Shown here: piece by piece, positions 7,636-15,805 of the stretch
Numbering within the stretch: position 1 is the stretch's first letter
How the letters are laid out: each line of letters begins with the position of its first letter
Source of the DNA: Streptomyces sp. NA04227
GTDB taxonomy: Bacteria; Actinomycetota; Actinomycetes; Streptomycetales; Streptomycetaceae
NCBI RefSeq assembly: GCF_013364195.1
Contig: NZ_CP054918.1
Coordinates: forward strand, 5,631,001 to 5,695,000
Length of the DNA: 64,000 nt
Reading direction: 5' to 3'
The notes under the pieces: model-generated
Told to the model about the DNA's origin: nothing
What the model saw: the letters and a program-made list of their open reading frames with translations, nothing else
Database searches by the model: none
Program-made: the position numbers and the translations under genes

Positions 7636-10600
7636 TCACAGTGCTCCCTTGCGGGTCAGATGGTTGAAGAAGAGCCAGCCGGGCAGCACCGGCAGCCACA
7701 GCGTCAGCAGCCGGTACAGGAGCACCGCGGGGGCGGCGACCTCCTTGGGCAGACCGACCGCGATCAGGCCGACGGTGAGGGTGGCCTCGACGGCGCCGAC
7801 TCCGCCCGGGGTCGGCGCGGCCGAGCCCAGCGCGTTCCCGGCGAGGAAGACCACGGCGACGCTGGCCAGGCTCAGCGCGGGGGTGTCGTCCCGCCCGAAG
7901 GCGCGGATCGAGGCATCCAGGCACATCACGAAACAGGCCGTGAGCAGCAGCATGCCGCCGATCCCGGTGAGCAGCTTCTGCGGCCGCTGGAGCACGTCGA
8001 GCATGCGCGGCACCACACCCGCGAACAGCGAGCGCACCCGGGTCGAGACGAACTTGCGCATGAACGGGATCGAGGTCACCACCAGCGCCAGTACGGCGAC
8101 GGTGAGCAGGCCCGCGATGACCGTACGGGACGGCGAGAGCGACGGCGTCTTCTCGGTGCCGGTCAGATAGCCGAAGGTCAGCAGCAGCACGATGTGGGCA
8201 CCGAGCCCGAACAACTGCGAGGCGCCGACGCTGGCCACCGCGAGCCCGGGGCGTACGCCCGCGCGTTGCAGAAAGCGGGTGTTGAGCGCCACCCCTCCGA
8301 CCGCCGCGGGCGCCACGATCTTCACGAAGGACCCGGCGACCTGCGCGCCCACCGTCCGCATGAACGGCACCCGCTCCGGCACGAAGCCGAGCAGGCTCAT
8401 CGCCGCCGCGAAGTAGCTCGCCGCCGAGAACAGCACCGCCGCGATCACCCAGCCCCACTGGGCCTCCTCGAAGAGGGTGCGGAACTCGATGTGGGTGAGC
8501 TGCGAGAGCAGGAAGTACGCGCCGATCGCACCGGCGATGAAACTGAACAGGGTGCGCGGCCGGATCCGCTCCAGGCGGGCGGGCTCGACCGGCGCCTGCG
8601 GGCGGATCAGCAGCACCTGATGGCGGATCTGGGTGAGCAGGTCGTCCTCGCGGGCGCCGTCCAGGGCCTCGTCGATGGCCCGCTTCTCGGCCTGCTTCTC
8701 GGCGCGCAGCGTCTTCTTGTCGGGCCCGGCGGCGGCGCTCTGCCCCTCGTCCTGCTCGTCGAGCTTGGCCTGCTTGGCCCGCTGCGAGGCGTCGAGTACG
8801 GCTTCGCGTTCGCGCTGTGCGCGCTCCCTGGCCAGCCTGCGCAGGGTGGCCCGGGTGGACCGGGTCAGCGCGATCGGCTGGAGCATCGGCAGACAGTCGG
8901 CCACCGCGTCCGGGCCGAGCACCGCGAGCGCCGAGTCCACGGCCCGTTCGGCGCCCACCCGCAGGCCGAGCGTGGCAAGGAGCTGGGCGATGTCCATCCG
9001 CAGCACCAGGTCACCGGCCGCGATCTCGCCGCCGCGCAGATCGGTGAGGACCACGGTGCCCGAGGAGTCCACCAACAGCGCGTCGCCCGCGAGTCTGCGG
9101 TGGGCGATACGGCGCGACTGGAGCGCCTTGACCTGCCGCCAGATGTCGGCGAGCAGAGCGTCGGTGAGCTCCTCGTCGTCGAGCGAGTCCAGGCTCTGGC
9201 CGCCGGTGTGCTCGTAGACCAGCATCACCGCGTCCGGGCCGAGTTCGGAGGTCGCGATCAGCTTGGGCGCATGGGCACCGGCGGCGATCACCGCGTACGC
9301 GAGCAGAGCCTCCTGCTCCAGGGCCTGGCGCAGCGACTGGAGGCTGCTGCGGGTGTTGATGCCGCGCAGCGTCAGCCGCCGCCAGGCGCGGTAGAAGAAG
9401 CCCTGCGCCTGCTGTTCGCGGTCCACGACCGTGACGTCCAGCGGCGGGCCGTCCTCCAGGGTGACGAAGTAGCGGCGGCCCCGGTCGGGGTGCTCGGGCC
9501 CCTCCTTGCCGGGCTCGGCCTCCACCCGGGCGGCGCTGAGCGGGCGGAAGCCCACCCGGCGCAGGCCGGTGAGCAGGGTGCGCCCGGTCGGCCGGACGTT
9601 GGGGGAGCCGACCGCGTACAGCGTTCCGTACGCCACCGACCAGCCGATCAGCAGCGTCAGGATGATCGAGAACGGGGTGGTGTAGCCGGTGACGAGCATG
9701 GCGAAGGCGTCGAGCAGCAGCACCACCCACAGGATCACCCGCCAGCGGGGTCTGCGGGACATGCCGACGGCCGTCATATAGGCGATCACCGGGGCGAGAT
9801 AGCCGTGCACCGGGTCGGTCAGGGCCTGGATGTCGCCGGGCGCGGGCTGGGTCAGCGCGTCCTTGATCGAGCCCGGGGCGGACTCGGCCACCCACAGGTC
9901 GGTCGCCAGGGTCACGCCGTGGGCGAGCACGGCCGCGAGCACGCCGTCGGCGATGCGCAGCCCGTCGCGTTTGATCAGCCGCTCGATGGCGAACGCCACC
10001 GGCACCAGGAGCACCGCGATGCTGGAGGCCAGGCCCGCGAACTTGATCAGCAGGTCGGGGGCCTGGCCGGTGCCCTTGTTGATGTCCTGTTCGAGGCCCG
10101 AGGTGGTGCCGTGCGCGAACAGCGCGATGGCCAGGAGCACCGCGATGGCGAGCACCCCGACGAGCAGCCGCATCAGGTCCGAGGGCCGGTGCACCCGGGC
10201 GGCGAGCAGCGGCTCGTCGCCCTCCACCTCGTCGGCGTGGGCACCGCCGCTGCGGACGCTCGCGTTCTCCCCCTCGGCGTGCGCTCCGGCGCGCGTATGG
10301 TCGCGGGCGCCGTCGTGCGGGCCGCGGGATCCGGCCTCCGACTCCGAAGGGCGCGGGCCGCCGGGCTCCGGGCGCGGGTCCGCCGCGGACCGGGGCGCAT
10401 CGCTGCGGTCCCCGGCGCCGTGCGCGCCCTGGTGCGGTGCCCGCTGTCCGCGGTCCCCGGTACCTGGGTGCGCGTCGGTGCCGGGCTCCTTCGCGGCTTC
10501 GTCCGGGCGCACGCCTCGCCGTTCCCTCTTGTTCTCGCGCGGCTGATCTTCCGCTGGTTTCGGTTGCCCTGTCTGGCCCTGCCGACCTTGCTGCCTCGGG

Positions 10601-10701
10601 TGTCCGGGGAGTCCGGGTGGTTGTGCTGGATCCGGTTGGCGGCGCGGTCCGGGTTGCTGCGGTGGTTCTGGTTCACCCGGCCCCACTGGCTCGTCCGTCA
10701 C
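7636..10701 (-). CDS. Large membrane protein: disordered N-terminus, kinase-like middle, UPF0104/LPG-synthase transmembrane domain
   Basis: 1021 residues. Residues 1-165 are Pro/Arg/Gly/Glu-rich and probably disordered. About five hydrophobic helices follow (173-375). Residues about 420-600 resemble a degenerate kinase or ABC1-like fold: HRRLAGDALLVD stands where active kinases have a catalytic loop, and VVLTDLRGG where DFG would be, so catalysis is doubtful. Residues about 680-1015 form the UPF0104 flippase-like domain with its signature PTPGGVGAVE near the C-terminus, as in the membrane half of MprF-type lysyl-phosphatidylglycerol synthases. A role in envelope lipid transport is inference. 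The GTG start is weakly supported. Confidence 0.75.
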   Translation of the reverse strand: MTDEPVGPGEPEPPQQPGPRRQPDPAQPPGLPGHPRQQGRQGQTGQPKPAEDQPRENKRERRGVRPDEAAKEPGTDAHPGTGDRGQRAPHQGAHGAGDRSDAPRSAADPRPEPGGPRPSESEAGSRGPHDGARDHTRAGAHAEGENASVRSGGAHADEVEGDEPLLAARVHRPSDLMRLLVGVLAIAVLLAIALFAHGTTSGLEQDINKGTGQAPDLLIKFAGLASSIAVLLVPVAFAIERLIKRDGLRIADGVLAAVLAHGVTLATDLWVAESAPGSIKDALTQPAPGDIQALTDPVHGYLAPVIAYMTAVGMSRRPRWRVILWVVLLLDAFAMLVTGYTTPFSIILTLLIGWSVAYGTLYAVGSPNVRPTGRTLLTGLRRVGFRPLSAARVEAEPGKEGPEHPDRGRRYFVTLEDGPPLDVTVVDREQQAQGFFYRAWRRLTLRGINTRSSLQSLRQALEQEALLAYAVIAAGAHAPKLIATSELGPDAVMLVYEHTGGQSLDSLDDEELTDALLADIWRQVKALQSRRIAHRRLAGDALLVDSSGTVVLTDLRGGEIAAGDLVLRMDIAQLLATLGLRVGAERAVDSALAVLGPDAVADCLPMLQPIALTRSTRATLRRLARERAQREREAVLDASQRAKQAKLDEQDEGQSAAAGPDKKTLRAEKQAEKRAIDEALDGAREDDLLTQIRHQVLLIRPQAPVEPARLERIRPRTLFSFIAGAIGAYFLLSQLTHIEFRTLFEEAQWGWVIAAVLFSAASYFAAAMSLLGFVPERVPFMRTVGAQVAGSFVKIVAPAAVGGVALNTRFLQRAGVRPGLAVASVGASQLFGLGAHIVLLLTFGYLTGTEKTPSLSPSRTVIAGLLTVAVLALVVTSIPFMRKFVSTRVRSLFAGVVPRMLDVLQRPQKLLTGIGGMLLLTACFVMCLDASIRAFGRDDTPALSLASVAVVFLAGNALGSAAPTPGGVGAVEATLTVGLIAVGLPKEVAAPAVLLYRLLTLWLPVLPGWLFFNHLTRKGAL

Positions 10702-10767
10702 CAGTCACCGTCCGCACGATGGTGGCATGCGCCGGGTGCGCGCGGGGGCAGCAGGGTGCAGCTCACG

Positions 10768-10799
10768 GGAACAAAGTGTGCTTCACCCCGCTTTGTTCC
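10768..10799. promoter_or_regulatory. Inverted repeat between divergent genes, candidate operator
   Basis: GGAACAAAG (10768-10776) and CTTTGTTCC (10791-10799) form a perfect 9-bp inverted repeat with a 14-bp centre. It lies between the divergent UPF0104 and alkyltransferase-like genes, so a terminator role is unlikely. Which regulator would bind is not evident. Confidence 0.5.
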
Positions 10800-10853
10800 G
10801 GACTCCGCCGCACACCGTACGGCTTGTCGGTGGCGTACGGCAGGATGGGGCGG

Positions 10854-11249
10854 ATGACTGAGCACGAGCTGCCGGAGGAGCGCGCCGCCCCCGCCGACGA
10901 GGACGGCACCGACACACTGCCCGCCTACGCCGAACGCGTCCTGGACGTCGCCGAACTCATCCCCGCCGGACGCGTCATGACCTACGGGGACGTCGCCGAG
11001 TGGCTCGAAGAGGGCGGCCCGCGCCAAGTGGGCCGGGTGATGGCCCTGTACGGCGGCGCGGTTCCCTGGTGGCGCGTGGTGCGCGCCGACGGGCACCTGC
11101 TCCCCGGACACGAACTGCGCGCGCTGGACCACTACCGCGCCGAGGGCACCCCGCTGCGCGAGGCATCGCGCGGCGCCGAAGGGCACCTGCCGCGTCTCGA
11201 CATGAGGCGGGCACGCTGGGACGGCCGGGACGCACAGGCTCACACCTGA
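10854..11249 (+). CDS. Alkyltransferase-like protein (ATL, MGMT family without the acceptor cysteine)
   Basis: 131 residues from the MGMT C-terminal domain family. The N-terminus is acidic and VLDVAELIPAGRVMTYGDVAEW is the DNA-binding helix region. The active-site motif, PCHR in true O6-alkylguanine methyltransferases, is PWWR here, so the protein cannot accept an alkyl group. Known ATLs (E. coli YbaZ with PWHR, Thermus TTHA1564) flip alkylated guanine and recruit nucleotide excision repair. A -10-like CAGGAT (10842-10847) lies just before the ATG without a Shine-Dalgarno, so a leaderless mRNA is likely. An in-frame ATG nine bases upstream is possible. Two helicase-nuclease genes follow. Confidence 0.85.
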   Translation: MTEHELPEERAAPADEDGTDTLPAYAERVLDVAELIPAGRVMTYGDVAEWLEEGGPRQVGRVMALYGGAVPWWRVVRADGHLLPGHELRALDHYRAEGTPLREASRGAEGHLPRLDMRRARWDGRDAQAHT

Positions 11250-11434
11250 CAGCCTGCGCCACCGCACGGCGCCACGGCGGGCGTTTGACCCGTACGGCGT
11301 ACCCGCACCGGCCCCCGCGACTGGCGTACGTTCGTCTCCCACGGCCCGCCCCCGACGCGAGGCCGCCAGCACGCGCGCCGGGCGGACCGGCGCCCACCGC
11401 ACCACCAGCACAACCACCAGGACCGGCGAATCAC

Positions 11435-14400
11435 GTGAGCTCCTCTTCTTCCACCCGGCGCCTGCCGCACCCCGGGGTCCGGCGGGGAGAGTCCGCGTAC
11501 CGTCTCGTCCGCACACCACCGACGACCCCCGGCCCGCCCGAACCGGACGCGAGCCAGCGCGCAGTGGTCGACCACCGGCACGGACCGCTCCTGGTCCTCG
11601 CCGGTCCGGGAACCGGCAAGACGACCACCCTCGTCGAGGCCGTGCACGCCCGCATCGCCCAGGGCACCGACCCCGAGCGCATGCTCGTGCTCACCTTCAG
11701 CCGCCGGGCCGCCGTCGAACTGCGCGACCGCATCGCCCTGCGCACCGGCGCCGCCGCGGCCCCGCAGGCCACCACCTTCCACTCCTTCTGCTACGCCCTC
11801 GTCCGCGCCCACCAGGACAGCGAACTCTTCCGCGACCCCCTGCGACTGCTGTCCGGACCCGAACAGGACGTCGCGGTACGCGAACTGCTCGCCGGACAAA
11901 TCGACCTCGCCCGCAGCGGCCTCGCCACCATCCGCTGGCCCGACGAACTGCGCGCCTGCCTCACCACCCGCGGCTTCGCCGACGAGGTACGCGCCGTCCT
12001 GGCCCGCTCCCGCGAACTCGGCCTCGGCCCACGCTCCCTGGAGTCCTTCGCCCGCCGCGCGGGCCGCCCCGACTGGACCGCCGCGGCCGCGTTCCTCGCC
12101 GAGTACCTCGACGTCCTCGACATGCAGGGCGTCCTCGACTACGCCGAACTCGTCCACCGCGCCGTGCTGCTCGCCGAACGCCCCGAGGTCGCCGCCCGGC
12201 TCACCGAGCGGTACGAGGCGGTCTACGTGGACGAGTACCAGGACACGGATCCGGCGCAGGTGCGGTTGCTGCGGGCGTTGGTGGGGGAGTCGGCGGGGGC
12301 GTTGGCGGGGGCGGGGAATGCTGGGAATGCCGGGAGTGTCGGGCGCGCCGGGGATGCTGGGGATGCAGGAAGTGCCGTGGGTGCGGCGGGAGTCGGTGCT
12401 GCGGGGGGCGGTGGTGCGGGGAGCGGTGCTGCGGGGATCGGTGGTGGCGGTGGGGTGCCGGGTGCCGGTTCGGGTGGGCGGGCGCTGGTCGCCTTCGGTG
12501 ATCCGGACCAGTCGATCTACGCGTTCCGCGGCGCCGATGTGAACGGCATCCTCGACTTTCCGCAGATGTTCCCGCGCCCGGACGGCTGCCCCGCGCCGGT
12601 ACGGGTACTCGGCACCTCACGGCGCGCCCCCGCCGGGCTGCTCGCCGCCACCCGGCTCCTCACCCAGCGGATGCCACTGACCCGGCTGCCCGTCGAAAAG
12701 GTGCGTGCGCACCGCGAGTTGGCGGCCGAGCGGGACGGCGGCACCGTCGAGGTGCAGACCTTCGCGACGGCGGGCGCCGAACTGGACAACGTCGCCGACC
12801 TGCTCCGGCGTGCCCATCTCGAGGACGGCGTCCCCTGGGGCGAGATGGCCGTACTGGTCCGGGCGGGGGCCCGCATCCCCGCGGTGCGCCGCGCGCTCAC
12901 CACGGCCGGCGTTCCCCTCGACATCGACGGCGACGACCTTCCACTGCGCCACGAGCCCGCTCTGGCACCGCTGCTGCTTGCTTTGCGGGTGGTTGCGGAG
13001 TCGGTGGAGGGGGAGGAGGGCGTGGGTTTGGGTGACGCCGAGGTGGGTGACGCCCACCTGGTGGGTGAGGCGGAGTTGGGTGAGGCGGAGTCGGGTGAGG
13101 CGGAGTCGGGTGAGGCGGAGTTGGGTGAGGCGGGGGCGGGGGGCCTGGAGCAGGCGTCCGGGGGTGGCAGGTCCGAGGATGGTCGGTCGGGGGATGGGCA
13201 GTCCAGGGATGGTCGGTCCGGGGATCGGCAGTCCGGGGATGGCCGGTTGGAGGATGGGCAGTTCGAGGGCCACGGGTCCCAGGGGCAGGAGTCCTTTGAT
13301 GCGCTGTCCGTGGTTGCGCAGTCCTCGGATTCGGAGTCCGAGGATTCACGGTCCCGGGTTGCGCAGTCCCCGGATTCGCAGTCCGAGGAAGCACCGTCCC
13401 GGGTTGCGCAGTCCCCAGATTCGCAGTCCGAGGATTCGCAGTCCCATGACCCCCGATCCACGGACCCGCACACCCCGGATCCCGAACCCTCGGACCCGCA
13501 TACCCCACGTACCCCCTCCATCGCCCCCGCCTGGCTCGACACGGAAACCGCGCTCACCCTGCTCACCTCACCGCTCGCCGGGATGGACACGGCGGATCTG
13601 CGGCGGCTCGGCCGCGCGCTGCGCGAGGAGGAGCGCGCGGCGGGCCACCGGCTGCCGCCGCCCTCCGACGAGCTGCTCGCCCGCGCACTGGCCGAGCCCG
13701 AGCGACTCGTAGCCCACGACCCCGCCTACGCCCGCGGTGCCCAGCGGCTGGGCGCCCTGCTGCGCAAGGCGCGGGAGCGGCTCGCGGGCGGCGGTACGGC
13801 CGAGGAGGCGCTGTGGGAACTGTGGAACGGCACCGGCTGGCCCGGGCGACTGGAACGCGCCGCCCGGCGGGGCGGGCCCGCGGGGCGCAACGCAGACCGT
13901 GACCTGGACGCCGTCTGCGCCCTCTTCGCGACCGCCGCCAGGGCCGAGGCACGGACCGGAGGCCGCGGCGCGCTCAACTTCCTCGCCGAGGTCCAAGCGC
14001 AGGACATCGCGGCCGACACCCTCACCCGCCGGGCCGTACGCCCGGACGCCGTACGGCTGATGACGGCCCACCGCGCCAAGGGACTTCAGTGGCGGCTCGT
14101 CGTGGTGGCCGGGGTCCAGGAGGGGCTCTGGCCCGATCTGCGGCGCCGCGGTTCGCTCCTGGAGGCCGACCGCATCGGTCGCGACGGCCTCGCTCCGCCG
14201 CTGACCCCGGGCGCCCTGCTCGCCGAGGAACGCCGCCTCTTCTACGTGGCCGCCACCCGCGCGAGCGAGCGCCTGGTCGTCACCGCGGTGAAGGCACCGG
14301 CCGAGGACGGCGACCGGCCCTCACGCTTCCTCACCGAACTCGGCGTGGAACCACGCGAGATCAGCGGGCGCCCGCGCCGCCCGCTCGCGGTGTCCGCGCT

Positions 14401-15403
14401 GGTCGCCGAACTACGGGCCACCACCGTCGACCCGCGCGCCTCGGCGGCCCTGCGCCAGGCGGCGGCCGAGCGGCTCGCCAGGCTCGCCGCGCTCGACGAC
14501 GGCGAGGGCAGACCGCTCGTGCCGAGCGCGCACCCCTTCCGCTGGTGGGGCGTGGACGAACCCACCGAGAACAAGGTGCCGTTGCGCGACCGCGACCGAC
14601 CCTTGGTGCTCTCCGGCAGCGCACTCGACCAACTCGCCCACACCTGCGCCCTGCAGTGGTTCCTCGGCCGCGAAGTGAAGGCGGACACCCCGGCCACGGC
14701 CGCCCAGGGCTTCGGCAACGTGGTGCACGTACTCGCCGACGAGGTCGCCTCCGGCCGGACGCCCGCCGACCTCGACGTACTGATGGAACGCCTCGACTCG
14801 GTGTGGGACGCGCTCGCCTTCGACGCCCCGTGGAAGTCCGCACAGGAGAAGGACAACGCGCGCCTGGCCCTGGAGCGCTTCCTCAAGTGGCACGTCCTGG
14901 ACCGCACGGAGCGGGTCGCGGTCGCCAGCGAGCACGGCTTCGACGTGACGCTGGAGGCCGGCGGCGTCGCCGTGCGGATCCGCGGCTCGATGGACAGGGT
15001 CGAGCGGGACGGCGAAGGGCGCGCGTACGTCGTCGACTTCAAGACGGGAAAGCAGGCACCGACCGCCGCCGAGGTCGCCCGGCACCCGCAGCTCGCCGTG
15101 TACCAGCTCGCCGTCCGCGAGGGCGCGGTGGACGAGGTCTTCGACGGAAGCAGGCCGGAGCCGGGCGGCGCCGAACTCGTCCACCTGCGGCAGGGCGCCG
15201 CCCGCCGCGACGGCGGCGAGGAACTGCCCCGCGTCCAGGCCCAGGAGGCCCTGGCCGGTGAATGGGTCGGCGACCTCCTCGCCACGGCGGCGGGCAAGGT
15301 CCTCGACGAACGCTTCACTCCCACCGCCGGACAGCACTGCACGCACTGCTCGTTCCGGGCGTCGTGCAGTGCGCGGCCGGAGGGGCGGCAGGTCGTCGAG
15401 TGA
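11435..15403 (+). CDS. adnA: AdnA-like helicase-nuclease subunit with two large low-complexity insertions
   Basis: UvrD/PcrA-type motor fused to a RecB-like nuclease. Walker A is GPGTGKTT (about residue 57), motif II VDEYQDTDP, motif III GDPDQSIYAFRGA, motif V MTAHRAKGLQW. The C-terminal nuclease shows VDFKTGK and QLAVYQLAV plus four cysteines (HTCAL and CTHCSFRASC) as in AddB/AdnA iron-sulfur nucleases. With AdnB it would resect double-strand breaks. At 1322 residues it is longer than usual because of a Gly/Ala-rich insert between motifs II and III (about 283-349) and a Ser/Asp/Gln-rich repetitive insert (about 527-699). The GTG start is the best in-frame choice but lacks a strong ribosome site. 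AdnB follows after 402 bp. Confidence 0.88.
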   Translation: MSSSSSTRRLPHPGVRRGESAYRLVRTPPTTPGPPEPDASQRAVVDHRHGPLLVLAGPGTGKTTTLVEAVHARIAQGTDPERMLVLTFSRRAAVELRDRIALRTGAAAAPQATTFHSFCYALVRAHQDSELFRDPLRLLSGPEQDVAVRELLAGQIDLARSGLATIRWPDELRACLTTRGFADEVRAVLARSRELGLGPRSLESFARRAGRPDWTAAAAFLAEYLDVLDMQGVLDYAELVHRAVLLAERPEVAARLTERYEAVYVDEYQDTDPAQVRLLRALVGESAGALAGAGNAGNAGSVGRAGDAGDAGSAVGAAGVGAAGGGGAGSGAAGIGGGGGVPGAGSGGRALVAFGDPDQSIYAFRGADVNGILDFPQMFPRPDGCPAPVRVLGTSRRAPAGLLAATRLLTQRMPLTRLPVEKVRAHRELAAERDGGTVEVQTFATAGAELDNVADLLRRAHLEDGVPWGEMAVLVRAGARIPAVRRALTTAGVPLDIDGDDLPLRHEPALAPLLLALRVVAESVEGEEGVGLGDAEVGDAHLVGEAELGEAESGEAESGEAELGEAGAGGLEQASGGGRSEDGRSGDGQSRDGRSGDRQSGDGRLEDGQFEGHGSQGQESFDALSVVAQSSDSESEDSRSRVAQSPDSQSEEAPSRVAQSPDSQSEDSQSHDPRSTDPHTPDPEPSDPHTPRTPSIAPAWLDTETALTLLTSPLAGMDTADLRRLGRALREEERAAGHRLPPPSDELLARALAEPERLVAHDPAYARGAQRLGALLRKARERLAGGGTAEEALWELWNGTGWPGRLERAARRGGPAGRNADRDLDAVCALFATAARAEARTGGRGALNFLAEVQAQDIAADTLTRRAVRPDAVRLMTAHRAKGLQWRLVVVAGVQEGLWPDLRRRGSLLEADRIGRDGLAPPLTPGALLAEERRLFYVAATRASERLVVTAVKAPAEDGDRPSRFLTELGVEPREISGRPRRPLAVSALVAELRATTVDPRASAALRQAAAERLARLAALDDGEGRPLVPSAHPFRWWGVDEPTENKVPLRDRDRPLVLSGSALDQLAHTCALQWFLGREVKADTPATAAQGFGNVVHVLADEVASGRTPADLDVLMERLDSVWDALAFDAPWKSAQEKDNARLALERFLKWHVLDRTERVAVASEHGFDVTLEAGGVAVRIRGSMDRVERDGEGRAYVVDFKTGKQAPTAAEVARHPQLAVYQLAVREGAVDEVFDGSRPEPGGAELVHLRQGAARRDGGEELPRVQAQEALAGEWVGDLLATAAGKVLDERFTPTAGQHCTHCSFRASCSARPEGRQVVE
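12285..12480 (+). repeat. Gly/Ala-rich low-complexity insertion in adnA
   Basis: About 65 codons of mainly Gly, Ala, Asn and Ser (GNAGNAG, GDAGDAG and GAAGIGGGGG runs) sit between helicase motifs II and III. Short GGGAATGC and GGGGCGGTGGT-like units recur, which points to slippage. Confidence 0.85.
13060..13470 (+). repeat. Coding tandem repeats in adnA (15-bp and 36-45-bp families)
   Basis: First come five copies of a 15-bp unit encoding GEAE(L/S); then about seven copies of a 15-bp unit encoding (S)xDGR/Q; then three longer copies encoding VAQSPDSQSE. All units are multiples of three, so the frame is kept. Confidence 0.85.
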
Positions 15404-15792
15404 CGGCAGGTCGTCGAGTGAGGGGGATGGGTGTGGGGGAGGGGCTTGGGGAGGGGTGAGGAGTGAGGGGTGAGGAGTGAGGGGTGTGAAGGTGAGGGTG
15501 GCGCCGGTGTCCGTATCTTGGGGCCCCCACCCCCCCAACCCCCACCCCCGCGCCCCCAACCCTCCGCCCCCAGCCGAGCCAGCCGCGACCTTCACATGCT
15601 TCCCGCCTCGCCTCGCCCGGCCCCGCCGTGTCAGGCCCTCGCCCCGCGCCCGGACCAGCCCGTCGAGACACGAGTATGCGCGGATGCCGAACGCGACGCC
15701 GGGCCCTGTGGATAACTCAGGGCCAGGGGCTCGTGGCCAACGTCGGATCGCGGCAGCCTGTGGACAACCCGAGGGCTGTCGGTGCGCGCGGC
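15404..15792. other. Long adnA-adnB spacer with G-rich then C-rich low-complexity DNA
   Basis: No gene is supported here. A 14-bp unit GAGGGGTGAGGAGT is repeated at 15451-15464 and 15465-15478 with a partial third copy. About 40 bp further on, a C-rich tract (15519-15570) carries six runs of five or more C. Both strands therefore carry possible quadruplex-forming G runs. Confidence 0.7.
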
Positions 15793-15805
15793 TAGCCTCT
15801 TTCCC

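Noticed and set aside
6082..10857. 1591-codon plus-strand open frame
   Set aside because: It is antisense to the second peptidase and the UPF0104 gene, both with strong motifs; its translation is low-complexity Arg/Gly/His.
12517..13590. Minus-strand 357-codon frame with Ser/Pro/Asp repeats
   Set aside because: It is the antisense image of the adnA repeat insert; no ribosome site or domain.
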